DNA from: Immundisolibacteraceae bacterium
Lineage (GTDB): Bacteria; Pseudomonadota; Gammaproteobacteria; Immundisolibacterales; Immundisolibacteraceae
Direction of reading: 5' to 3'
NCBI GenBank assembly: GCA_016763355.1
Contig: JAESTY010000282.1
Location: 1 to 12,478 of the forward strand
DNA: 12,478 nucleotides
A program made the translations under genes and the position numbers. Under the pieces are notes generated by a model. It was not told the DNA's origin and did not search any database. It saw only the letters and a list, made by a program, of their open reading frames with translations. The first letter of the stretch is position 1. Every line of letters begins with the position of its first letter. Below are positions 1 through 7,541 of this stretch, one piece after another.

Positions 1-202
1 CCGCGGCAACACTGAGCACACCACGGCGCTGCAGGCGCACGGCGATATCTTCAAAGGTACGGGTTTCGACAAACACCTGGTACCAACGCAATAATTCCTT
101 ACGTGACACCTTAGGCGCTTTATGAATGAGTTTGCCGTCGGGATCAAGAATGCGAAAATAGTCTTCTCGGGGACGGACTTCGGTCCATTTTTTGTCGCCC
201 AT
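1..202 (-). CDS. 2-oxo acid dehydrogenase (pyruvate/branched-chain type) E1 component alpha subunit, 5' end only
   Basis: This is the N-terminal 67 codons of a gene that continues past the left edge. The protein starts MGDKKWTEVRPREDYFRILD, followed by a segment around residues 33-60 (VSRKELLRWYQVF, then TRTFEDIAVRLQRRG). That segment resembles the start of thiamine-diphosphate-dependent E1 alpha subunits, where a helix with Arg and Phe/Asp-Glu leads into the LQRQG-like turn. In that family the alpha subunit pairs with E1 beta and decarboxylates pyruvate or a branched-chain 2-oxo acid in the cytosolic dehydrogenase complex. The ATG at 202-200 has a GAGAGGTG ribosome-binding site 7-8 bases upstream. 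The thiamine-diphosphate motif lies outside the window, so pyruvate and branched-chain substrates cannot be told apart. The gene is divergent from the glutathione S-transferase gene. Confidence 0.72.
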   Translation of the reverse strand, partial: MGDKKWTEVRPREDYFRILDPDGKLIHKAPKVSRKELLRWYQVFVETRTFEDIAVRLQRRGVLSVAA

Positions 203-253
203 TGGCAACACCTCTCTATTTTTCTAAAACCAGCTAGGGTTATTGTTTTGTAG

Positions 254-289
254 AACTAGATTCTTGTGGTTTATTAAGGTGATCTAGTT
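254..289. repeat. Perfect 8-bp inverted repeat in the divergent intergenic region (candidate operator)
   Basis: AACTAGAT (254-261) and ATCTAGTT (282-289) are exact reverse complements separated by 20 bases, about two helical turns between arms. The repeat lies 52-87 bases upstream of the E1 alpha start and 169-204 bases upstream of the GST start. It could be a two-site operator for a dimeric regulator of the dehydrogenase gene. It does not match the PdhR consensus I know (AATTGGT-N3-ACCAATT). Function is inferred only from symmetry and position. Confidence 0.35.
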
Positions 290-379
290 TTGAATGATCT
301 CGTTTTTAGCCGGCCAGTATAGTAGGTTGGAGGCAACAGCGAGATTGCATAAATTCAGACCGGGGCGGCACTCTGTTCT

Positions 380-410
380 TTGATCCTGATGAGCGTGCCT
401 GTTCTAGAAT
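380..410 (+). promoter_or_regulatory. Candidate sigma70 promoter for the GST gene
   Basis: TTGATC (380-385) could be the -35 box and TAGAAT (405-410) the -10 box, with a 19-base spacer, slightly longer than optimal. Transcription would start near 417 and leave an untranslated leader of about 40 bases before the ATG at 458. The -10 is good and the spacing is poor, so confidence is low. Confidence 0.3.
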
Positions 411-457
411 TCATCAACCCCGATAATAAGTAACTTAGAGATTGAGGAGTGACTCAA

Positions 458-1243
458 ATGATCGAATTACATGACCACCCGGTATCCCCTTGCGCGCAGA
501 AAGTCCGACTGGTACTGGCCGAAAAGGGCATTGAGTTTGAATCCCATTTTGTTGACCTGGCAGCCAAGCAGAATTTGACCCCGGAATATCTGCAGCTGAA
601 TCCGGCAGGACTGGTACCTACCCTGGTGTTAGATGGCCGGCCGATTCCAGAGTCAACGGTGATTTGTGAACTACTTGATGATCTCTACCCAGAGTCTCCT
701 CTCAGGTCGAAAGATCCACTCGAACTGGCGCAGATGCGGATCTGGACCAAGCGTCTTGACGAATCATTGCATGCGGCCTGTGGTGCACTGCAGTGGCCGA
801 TGTTGATGCTGCCGGTATTGGCTAAGATGTCGACCGAGGACGCCGAAGCGTTGCTAATGAAAGTGCCTGATCCGGTGCGACGGGGTCGTCAGCAGGAGCT
901 CTATCGGCTTGGCATGAGTGCCCCGGTGGCAGTGACAGCGGTGAACACATATCGAAAATTTCTAGTCGATATGGAAGCGCTGTTGAAACAACAGTCCTGG
1001 TTGGCTGGCAGTAGCTTTTCGCTGGCAGATATCGGCGTCATGCCTTATTTTCAGACGCTAAAACATTTCTGCTGGACCGAGATGTTTGCTGATTTGACAG
1101 CAGTGGGTCAGTGGTATGAGCGCTGTTTTGCCCGACCGAGCTATCAGGCAGCGATTGCTTCTGCAATGCCACCGCCGCTGATAGAGCAGTTTTCAGCGGC
1201 GGGTGACGCGATCTGGCCAGAGTTGAAGGCGGCGATTGTTTAA
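458..1243 (+). CDS. Glutathione S-transferase family protein
   Basis: The product is a 261-residue cytosolic protein expected to bind glutathione and conjugate it to, or use it on, small electrophiles. The N-terminal thioredoxin-like domain (about 1-80) shows the SPCAQKVR segment with Ser10/Cys12 where GSTs carry their catalytic residue. The cis-proline motif LVPTLV is at 52-57 (Pro54), and the glutathione-binding Glu-Ser pair is at 65-66. The helical C-terminal domain has the N-capping motif SLADIGVMPY (Asp191). The start is ATG 458, because GAGGAG at 444-449 lies eight bases before it. A GTG at 449 would overlap that ribosome-binding site and add only three residues. The middle of the C-terminal domain (about 115-160) is longer than in compact GSTs. 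The substrate cannot be predicted. It is the only plus-strand gene and converges with the kinase gene. Confidence 0.92.
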   Translation: MIELHDHPVSPCAQKVRLVLAEKGIEFESHFVDLAAKQNLTPEYLQLNPAGLVPTLVLDGRPIPESTVICELLDDLYPESPLRSKDPLELAQMRIWTKRLDESLHAACGALQWPMLMLPVLAKMSTEDAEALLMKVPDPVRRGRQQELYRLGMSAPVAVTAVNTYRKFLVDMEALLKQQSWLAGSSFSLADIGVMPYFQTLKHFCWTEMFADLTAVGQWYERCFARPSYQAAIASAMPPPLIEQFSAAGDAIWPELKAAIV

Positions 1244-1297
1244 TATTTTCAAGCAGAACGTGGTTTGCAACAGAGAATTACCACAGCAGTTTTATGT

Positions 1298-1310
1298 CCT
1301 GCTAGGCAGG
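1298..1310. terminator. Short hairpin between convergent genes, possible weak terminator
   Basis: CCTGC-TAG-GCAGG forms a 5-bp stem with a 3-base loop in the 82-base gap between the GST stop and the kinase stop, where a bidirectional terminator would be expected. No T tract follows it on either strand, and an alternative pairing (AGCAG 1285-1289 with CTGCT 1299-1303) competes. It is at best a weak or Rho-dependent end. Confidence 0.25.
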
Positions 1311-1325
1311 GGCCGTTACTGTTTA

Positions 1326-3842
1326 TCAGGCCTTTTCAGCTGCTTGTTGCTGCATCTGCTTATGACGGATTCGATAAGCTTCGCCGCAGAGATCACGCAG
1401 GTTTCCCACCAGTTTTAGCTGGGTGGGCGGCAGGTTATCCATGTAGTGTGGGTCGGCGTGGTCGGCGTAGATAAATCCCTGGGTTTTGCCCTTAGTCTGA
1501 AATGGAAACACCGCAAATGAGCCAGCGGCGCCTATCTGTTTGTACCAGATGGGTAGGGGTTCAAGAATCGCGTGGGTCGCCAGGTCGCCGATGATGACGT
1601 CGTCACCGCTATCGATGGCCCGGCTAAATACGCCGTTATTAGCGTTAAGTGGAAACTGAAACTGTTTGAGTAGCTGGTTGACCTGTTTGCCGACCGCATA
1701 ACGGGCCTTAACCTTTTGCTGTGGTTCGAGGCAGCGGCACAGCAGCACCCGGCGGCAATCAACGCCGTAGTAAACCGTCGCCAAAATCTTACGAATCAGG
1801 TCGTCAAAATCGTAATCGCCGCTTTGTAGAAGCTTTCTAATTTCCTGAATGCCGCGCAGTAATGCGACTGAGATTTTGGCGGCTGTTGGACGGCCAGTTT
1901 GATCACCTGGGTTAGTGGTATCTCTTCCAGTGATGTCGCCTTTCATTCCTGGTGCTGTCTGGGTTTGAGCACTGGAAAACTCGGTCTGCTCGTCGTCTTG
2001 CTCGTGCTCGTCCGGAAAATATTGTTGCCAGTTTTGCAGGCAGTTATCGATACCACTGTCTTTGGTGTTGATCTTGAGGATTTTGCAGTACTTGAGGAAC
2101 TCAACTCGGCTGGCGTCCATGGCTGCTTCGATCTCATCACCACTAAGCTCAATGAGTTTCATGTAACGCACGCTGAGACGGCTGAGCTGAGTTCTTAGTG
2201 ATTGTGGTCCGACGGTAGCCATCAGGTCGGTAATGTCACAACTGAAAGCGCCATATACAGCCGCTTTAGTGGCCGGCTTGCCAGGTTGCTGGTCTAGCGG
2301 CACCGCCTGTACTGAATCGACCAGAAATTTTGGTAGCGCCCAGTCTTCGGCGATTTCATGGCCAATTTCGGTATAGCTATAGCCAAGAATTTCCCGAGTT
2401 GCGGCTTCTTCAGTTTTGCCTTTTTTGACCAGCTGTTCGATTTTTTGGTGCTCGGCAGCCAGGTGAAAGCAAACCAGCAATTTGCCGAAGCGATAGAACA
2501 TCCCCACCAGGAAGCAGCTTTCGATTTCCTGTTCACCTTCTCGAGTTGCAATTCTACGGGCCAGGGTTGCGCTAAATAGGGAGCGGACCAGCTGTTCTTT
2601 GACAGCGGCAGAATCATCGTCACCTTTGAGCATGTCGATCATCATCAGCGACGCGGCAATCTCCCGTATTGCGGGAAAACCAAGCATCATTACGGCGTGG
2701 GACAGGCTGCTGATTTCCCCGCCTGCGTGGGGCACATAAGCGCTATTGGCGATGCGCATAACTTTGCTGGTGAGGGCGACATCTTTGGTAATGACTGCGG
2801 CAATAGAGTCGGCATTTTTTTCGCTGCCGGCAAACAGGCCGTTTAGATTGGTGATGCTGCTAGAAAGTGAGGGAAAGTCTTTCTGGTCGCGAATTTTTTG
2901 GCGTAGTTTGCGCAGGCTATCGACGGATGGCGGCGAGTTAGCCATGGTAGCGTCAGATTTTTTCTGGTCGTAAAATTCCTGTAAGGCACTATTTAATTCG
3001 CTGGCGTTGGCAAACCGGTGTTGAGGATTTTGAGAAAGAACCTTGCCGATGATGGCGTCGAGTTCGGGATCAATAGATGAATTAATAGTCGAAGGCGGTG
3101 GGAATTTAGCGGCCGTAATTTGAGCGAATATGTCTTCCAGGGTTTTGCCGGTGACGGGCTGCTTTCCAGTTAGCAGCTGGTACAGGATGATGCCCATGGC
3201 GAACTGGTCTGATGCCGGTGAATTAAGTCTTTCGGTGATATATTCAGGCGCCATGTAGCGTGGCGAACCAGTCATGGCATCAGAACTTTTTTCACCGACA
3301 GCACGGGCGATGCCGAAATCAGTGATTTTGGCTATTTTGGTTTTAGTCACCAAAATATTGGCCGGTTTCAGATCACCATGTATGAATCCGTTGTCGTGAG
3401 CAAAATTCAACCCTTCCAGCATCTGGCTTGCCAGGCTAAAAAAATCCTTCGGGGGTACTCCCTTTTTACAGGCTTTTATAATTCCGGATAACAGAGGCCC
3501 ATCGACAAATTCGAGGACCAGGTAAGGCGCCTCGGCGATGTAACCGATTTCATAAATACTGACGATATTAGGGTGCTGAAATTTACTCACCGTACGCGCT
3601 TCGCGCAGCAATATTTGCATTTCTGAGGCGTTTAGGCCGTCTGCGTGTTGCCCACCAACCGAGGCCTGATCGTTGTTTTGTTTAATGGCTTTGATCGCCA
3701 CCTGACGTTCCAGGTGAGGGTCAAAGGCCTGATAGACGATGCCCTGAGCACCCTCGCCGAGGACCTTGAGGATCTGGAAGCGATCGAATTGTTCCGGTAA
3801 TGCAGGTTTTTCTGGGGGAGTAGAGAGGGTCGCCGAGGCCAT
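1326..3842 (-). CDS. Ser/Thr protein kinase with HDOD and GAF domains
   Basis: This 838-residue protein has no membrane segment and should be a cytosolic signalling protein. Residues 20-290 are a Hanks-type kinase: glycine loop GEGAQG (29-34), ATP-binding Lys51 in VAIK, helix-C Glu81, catalytic loop HGDLKPANIL with Asp157, Lys159 and Asn162, DFG at 175-177, and APE at 198-200. The usual HRD is HGD, so it is a non-RD kinase. Residues 310-590 are an HDOD domain, including a VMRIANSAY stretch and SLSHAVMMLGF at 380-389; HDOD domains resemble HD phosphohydrolases without the metal-binding residues. An acidic, Gln/Thr-rich linker (608-655) leads to a GAF-type sensory domain (about 660-820). The ATG at 3842 lacks a clear Shine-Dalgarno sequence. 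A weak promoter candidate (TTGAAG at 3909-3904, 18 bases, TAAGAC at 3885-3880) lies upstream. Domain assignments are secure by motif; substrate and ligand are unknown. Confidence 0.92.
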   Translation of the reverse strand: MASATLSTPPEKPALPEQFDRFQILKVLGEGAQGIVYQAFDPHLERQVAIKAIKQNNDQASVGGQHADGLNASEMQILLREARTVSKFQHPNIVSIYEIGYIAEAPYLVLEFVDGPLLSGIIKACKKGVPPKDFFSLASQMLEGLNFAHDNGFIHGDLKPANILVTKTKIAKITDFGIARAVGEKSSDAMTGSPRYMAPEYITERLNSPASDQFAMGIILYQLLTGKQPVTGKTLEDIFAQITAAKFPPPSTINSSIDPELDAIIGKVLSQNPQHRFANASELNSALQEFYDQKKSDATMANSPPSVDSLRKLRQKIRDQKDFPSLSSSITNLNGLFAGSEKNADSIAAVITKDVALTSKVMRIANSAYVPHAGGEISSLSHAVMMLGFPAIREIAASLMMIDMLKGDDDSAAVKEQLVRSLFSATLARRIATREGEQEIESCFLVGMFYRFGKLLVCFHLAAEHQKIEQLVKKGKTEEAATREILGYSYTEIGHEIAEDWALPKFLVDSVQAVPLDQQPGKPATKAAVYGAFSCDITDLMATVGPQSLRTQLSRLSVRYMKLIELSGDEIEAAMDASRVEFLKYCKILKINTKDSGIDNCLQNWQQYFPDEHEQDDEQTEFSSAQTQTAPGMKGDITGRDTTNPGDQTGRPTAAKISVALLRGIQEIRKLLQSGDYDFDDLIRKILATVYYGVDCRRVLLCRCLEPQQKVKARYAVGKQVNQLLKQFQFPLNANNGVFSRAIDSGDDVIIGDLATHAILEPLPIWYKQIGAAGSFAVFPFQTKGKTQGFIYADHADPHYMDNLPPTQLKLVGNLRDLCGEAYRIRHKQMQQQAAEKA

Positions 3843-3973
3843 TGTTTTAAATTCTTAGTAGCAGTGCCGACAGGGGCGGGTCTTAAAACTGTGCGCAGGT
3901 CAGCTTCAAGGCGAGTTTTACCAGCTACTAATAGCGGCAAAAAGCCATCGATGTTGAGGGTAAATTTGTGAGT

Positions 3974-4009
3974 TGCTACCCGTTTTCGGGGTGGGAATTC
4001 GGGTTAGCA
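3974..4009. repeat. Bulged stem-loop between the DUF2845 gene and the kinase gene
   Basis: TGCTACCCG (3974-3982) pairs with CGGGTTAGCA (4000-4009) as nine base pairs with one bulged T at 4005, around a 17-base loop. It occupies the 222-base gap after the DUF2845 stop and lies about 130 bases upstream of the kinase start. No T tract follows in the minus direction, so it does not look like a classic intrinsic terminator. It could be an mRNA end-stabilising or Rho-associated structure, or an operator. Apart from this and the weak kinase promoter, I see nothing clear in the gap. Confidence 0.35.
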
Positions 4010-4064
4010 GATTGTTTAGGCTGCAACCCTGGCTGGTCCGAGGAAATTTATCCGGGATCAGCGG

Positions 4065-4709
4065 TTATGGCGCCGTAGAGTAGTGCCATTGGCCCTGATC
4101 GTCCTGGTAGCGTTGTACATTGGTATTGGTTGAACTTTGGTGGCTGGTGGCGTTTAAGTTTTGCTGATGGAGTTCGCGGAATTCGATAGCGGCGTCGAGG
4201 ACACGGCGATTACTGTTGTTTTTCCCAGCTAGTTTGGGCCCGTCGGTCAACAAGGCCGCACTGTCAGGCGTTCGTGGGGTAGCAGATTGCTTGCATCCGC
4301 TATTGCCAAAACCACGGTTTGCGGTATCAATTTTTTTCAGGAAAGGACCCACGAAGGTCAATACTCGGGAAAACCGATTGGCACCACAATTGTAGTGCCA
4401 GGTCTCTACCGGCTGGCTGCGGCTATGTTGTTGGCGTCCGATCAGTAGTAGTTGCTGGTTGAGTCGTTCAGCAGTTTTGATTTCCGATTCGGTTTCAATG
4501 ACGCCGGAACCTTCGACCAAACTGGGTGTACCGCATTTATGCTCTACTTCCAGCTTGGTATCCCCGGTGGTTACTAATCGGGTGCCGCAACGCATAGCCT
4601 GACTGGGTAGGGAAAGGGTCAGAAAAAACAGGGTGAGCAGGATGAACCCGAATTGGCAGACTCTGGTGCTTGCTCCAGTCCTGGTTCTAATGTTGGCACT
4701 GGAATCCAT
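4065..4709 (-). CDS. Secreted DUF2845 domain-containing protein
   Basis: The 214-residue product has an N-terminal signal peptide: hydrophobic core FGFILLTLFFLTLSL (about 20-34) and cleavage likely after SQA at 38. It should be periplasmic. The mature protein begins MRCGTRLVTTGDTKLEVEHK, followed by CGTP, the pattern typical of DUF2845: an N-terminal Cys-Gly, then the second Cys-Gly about 18 residues later. Further cysteines are at 108 and 139, giving four (41, 59, 108, 139) that could form two disulfides. The C-terminus (199-214, YQDDQGQWHYST) resembles the short aromatic DUF4124-type motif of envelope proteins. The function of the family is unknown. The ATG at 4709 has a strong AGGAAGG site four to five bases upstream. 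It lies 128 bases downstream of the RND exporter gene, with its own promoter candidate. The longer N-region of the signal peptide (about 19 residues) is unusual but plausible. Confidence 0.85.
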   Translation of the reverse strand: MDSSANIRTRTGASTRVCQFGFILLTLFFLTLSLPSQAMRCGTRLVTTGDTKLEVEHKCGTPSLVEGSGVIETESEIKTAERLNQQLLLIGRQQHSRSQPVETWHYNCGANRFSRVLTFVGPFLKKIDTANRGFGNSGCKQSATPRTPDSAALLTDGPKLAGKNNSNRRVLDAAIEFRELHQQNLNATSHQSSTNTNVQRYQDDQGQWHYSTAP

Positions 4710-4740
4710 CGAACCTTCCTCAGCAATGAAAAAGCGATTA

Positions 4741-4770
4741 ACTCTAGTACTGACCTGATAGCAGGTGCAA
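4741..4770 (-). promoter_or_regulatory. Candidate sigma70 promoter of the DUF2845 gene with an internal inverted repeat
   Basis: On the minus strand, TTGCAC (4770-4765) and TAGAGT (4746-4741) form -35 and -10 boxes with an 18-base spacer. Transcription would begin near 4734, about 25 bases before the ATG, and the ribosome-binding site fits that leader. The spacer carries ACCTG-N4-CAGGT (4753-4766), a perfect 5-bp inverted repeat that touches the end of the -35 box and could be an operator. Confidence 0.45.
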
Positions 4771-4837
4771 AAGTTTCATTCCAGGTTATGGGGGATGGTT
4801 TTGGCGAATGGTGTGAGCTTATTTCTTTGAAATTTAA

Positions 4838-7417
4838 TCAGCCGTCGGTTTTAGCTGCGGCTTCAGGGCCAAAGGGCCTGGTCAGCAGAATTAGTCTCGG
4901 CAGCAGCAACAGGGCGCCGAGGATGGCGATTAACATGGCCAGGCTGGTGAGCACGCCAAAGTAGATGGTCGGAATAAAGTTCGACAGTACCAGAATGGAA
5001 AAACCGACGATGATGGTGAGCGACGTATAGAACATCGATTTACCAATACTGTTGTGGCAACGTTTCATGGTGTCTATGTAGTGCTGATCGACGCGGAACT
5101 CGCTGGTAAAGCGTTCGATATAGTGGATGGTGTTATCAACGGCGATGCCGATTGCAATAGCGGCGATAGTGATGGTCATCATGTCCAATGGGATACCAGC
5201 CCAGCCCATGACACCGAGTACAAAGCAGGCTGAGAGCAGGTTAGGAATGATGGCGATTATTGCCAATGTGATTGAGCGAAATAACCAGAGAAACATTGCC
5301 ATAATGCCAATAAATACGGCGCCCAGAGTCAATATTTGGGATTGAAATAAGCTCTGCAACATATTGTTGTAGAGCACCATCATATTGGTCAATTGGAACT
5401 GATCTGGCTGCAGCCCAACTTTTTCGACCAGGTCGGTACGAATCCGTTCTATCAGCTCATTACGTTTTAAATTTGGGTCGGAGTCAACCAGACGCATGCT
5501 GATACGTGCTTCGTTGTTCTCAACGGATATGTAGGGATCGATAACCAGGCTGCGAAACTCCGCAGGAATCCGGGTATAGAGCAAAGCCAGCTCCAGGTCG
5601 CCAAGAGGTTCACCATCGGTAAACTGTTCTGCTAGTTCCATCATGCTGCGCATGGACATGACTTTGCCGGTTTCGGGTAGGTCGTCCAGGTAGTCATGGA
5701 CGGCGCGAATTTGTGCCATACGATCGCGGGTAAACCAGTGGCGGTCATCACTATTGCTGGTGCCGACTAAAGCTTCAGATACGCCACTTTCATCTTCCCA
5801 AAAGCCGTCGTCTTCATCTTCCCAAAGGTCATCATCGGAAGAGGTGCCTGAGTCGGTGCCATCGCCCCAGAGGTCATCTTCGCTGCTATCTTGTTCTGCG
5901 CTGGCATCGTTGAGTTTGAACACCACATCAAGTGGAGTAGTGCCACCTAATTTCTGGTCAATTAACAGCATGCCCTGATGGATTTCGGTTTTATCAGAGA
6001 AATAATTGATGAAACTGTTTTCCACTGCTAGTTGGCTAATTCCGCTAATGGTGAACACAGCTAATAGCAGACTGGTTACCAGAATAGAGCCGCCGTGACG
6101 CTCGGTGAATTCGCCGAGCTGGGCACTAAAGCTGGGCCCGGAAAGAGGGTCAATATCTGCCTGGCTGGCGGGCAATAACACCAGGGTGGCGGGAAATACC
6201 AGAAAGGTGCTGCTATAGGCAATTACCAGACCGATGGTCATCATCCAGCCGAAATCGATGACTGGACGGATACCGCTAACAAGCAATGAAATAAAGGCAA
6301 CTATGGTGGTCAGGGTGGCAAACAGGCAAGGTCGAGCCAGGGTGTGGACTGCCTCCCGAACCAGATCACGCTGGGAAAGCGTGGGTTGACCGGCCAGAGT
6401 CTGCCGGTAACGCACGATCAGGTGCAGGGTCATCGACATGGTCAAAATCAGTAGTAGTGAGACAAAATTTGAGGATATAACCGTCGCTGGCCAACGCAGG
6501 AAACCCAGCAGGCCGACCATCACCAGTACGGTGAATCCGCAGGTCATTAGGGGCAAAATAACAAAGCGTATGCGGCGAAACAGTACCGCCAGCGAGATGA
6601 TGATAAAGATCGCAACACCAGCACCAAAGGTGACTATGTCGTTGCCAACATAGGTGATCATGTCGTCGGCGATCATGGGTACACCACCCAGAAACAGCTC
6701 TGCCTGGTCATTGTGGTTGGCCAGAACGTCTCGAACCTGCTGAATGAGTTGATGTCGGCGCAGATTAAAGTCGCTGTTATAGGCTCGAAACAACTCGGTA
6801 GCTTCGGTCAATTCGAATTGCTGGCTGGGACTAAGGCCGACCGTATCTCGTGTCACACGGAGTTGATTTCGAGCTTCTAATAGATGGTGGTAGCGAGTGT
6901 CGACGGCCAGATCAAGCTGTAGCGCGGTGGTGGAAAAATCAGGACTAACCAGCAGGTTGCGATAAATTGGACTGTTGATTAACTCCTCTCGAGCGGCTAC
7001 CAGGTCGACATCGGCAGATTCCAGGGTGCGTAAATTGTCGGCAAGTTCAGTCAGTGCCACTGGAGGGCTACGCAACAGGGGAACATCTAACAGGCTAGTG
7101 ACCTGATCTATCCCAGTTATGTTGGCCAACGCATCTCGAAGAGTGGCGATATGGGCCATCTGTGATTTTTCGAGCAGGTCGCGTTGCGGTTTGTAGGCGA
7201 CAAAAAGGGCTTCCTGGGTGGCATAGCGGCCACTAATGGTGCGGAAATACTCCAGGTCGCTATCTTGCTCTAGCGTCAGCGAATCTGCGGAAGCATCGAG
7301 CTCAAAATGTTGGGCCTGCCAGCCACTGATGATGGCAACGGTGAGCAGAACGAGCAGAGTAAAAACTGGCCGATCGAGGACGATGGCGTCGTAGATTTGT
7401 TGTATTTTTTTTATCAT
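4838..7417 (-). CDS. RND/MMPL superfamily exporter (COG1033-type)
   Basis: This large inner-membrane transporter (859 residues from ATG 7417) is expected to export or extract a lipid-like or hydrophobic substrate using the proton gradient. Residue numbers here count from the GTG at 7420, one codon upstream. The layout is the duplicated RND plan: TM1 at about 20-35, a periplasmic loop (36-260), five TMs (263-417), TM7 at 445-462, a second loop (465-695), and five TMs (697-841). The second half has the GIAVDNTIHY motif with Asp762, the probable proton-relay residue. The corresponding place in the first half reads MSMTLHLIVRY without Asp. The second loop holds an acidic Trp-containing insert (505-560). 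Neither GTG 7420 nor ATG 7417 has a clear ribosome-binding site. The nearest downstream gene encodes the secreted DUF2845 protein. The substrate is not predictable; hopanoid- or lipid-type exporters of this superfamily are the closest analogy. Confidence 0.9.
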   Translation of the reverse strand: MIKKIQQIYDAIVLDRPVFTLLVLLTVAIISGWQAQHFELDASADSLTLEQDSDLEYFRTISGRYATQEALFVAYKPQRDLLEKSQMAHIATLRDALANITGIDQVTSLLDVPLLRSPPVALTELADNLRTLESADVDLVAAREELINSPIYRNLLVSPDFSTTALQLDLAVDTRYHHLLEARNQLRVTRDTVGLSPSQQFELTEATELFRAYNSDFNLRRHQLIQQVRDVLANHNDQAELFLGGVPMIADDMITYVGNDIVTFGAGVAIFIIISLAVLFRRIRFVILPLMTCGFTVLVMVGLLGFLRWPATVISSNFVSLLLILTMSMTLHLIVRYRQTLAGQPTLSQRDLVREAVHTLARPCLFATLTTIVAFISLLVSGIRPVIDFGWMMTIGLVIAYSSTFLVFPATLVLLPASQADIDPLSGPSFSAQLGEFTERHGGSILVTSLLLAVFTISGISQLAVENSFINYFSDKTEIHQGMLLIDQKLGGTTPLDVVFKLNDASAEQDSSEDDLWGDGTDSGTSSDDDLWEDEDDGFWEDESGVSEALVGTSNSDDRHWFTRDRMAQIRAVHDYLDDLPETGKVMSMRSMMELAEQFTDGEPLGDLELALLYTRIPAEFRSLVIDPYISVENNEARISMRLVDSDPNLKRNELIERIRTDLVEKVGLQPDQFQLTNMMVLYNNMLQSLFQSQILTLGAVFIGIMAMFLWLFRSITLAIIAIIPNLLSACFVLGVMGWAGIPLDMMTITIAAIAIGIAVDNTIHYIERFTSEFRVDQHYIDTMKRCHNSIGKSMFYTSLTIIVGFSILVLSNFIPTIYFGVLTSLAMLIAILGALLLLPRLILLTRPFGPEAAAKTDG

Positions 7418-7541
7418 CACAGCGAAATTAGGGTTGTATGGAAAACGGCAATTGAGTACTTGTTATCGAGTTTTTAACCGAAGGTTGGAGCGCACTTTAA
7501 CAGAATGTTTGCCAGCTGAGCTCTGTAGTTAAGTGGCTTGG

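Noticed and set aside
449..457. GTG start of the GST gene at 449
   Set aside because: The GTG overlaps the GAGGAG ribosome-binding site. ATG 458 has proper eight-base spacing.
1236..1474. Two short plus-strand open frames across the GST/kinase convergence
   Set aside because: They lie mostly opposite the kinase 3' end, lack a ribosome-binding site, and show no domain-like composition.
4820..4837. TTTC-AAA-GAAA hairpin after the RND stop as terminator
   Set aside because: A four-bp A/T-rich stem is too weak, and no T tract follows in the minus direction.
7476..7487. AACC-GAA-GGTT hairpin with an adjacent T run as terminator of the MATE gene at 7542
   Set aside because: The T run lies before the hairpin on the plus strand, and on the minus strand A's follow it. 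The 4-bp stem is also too short.
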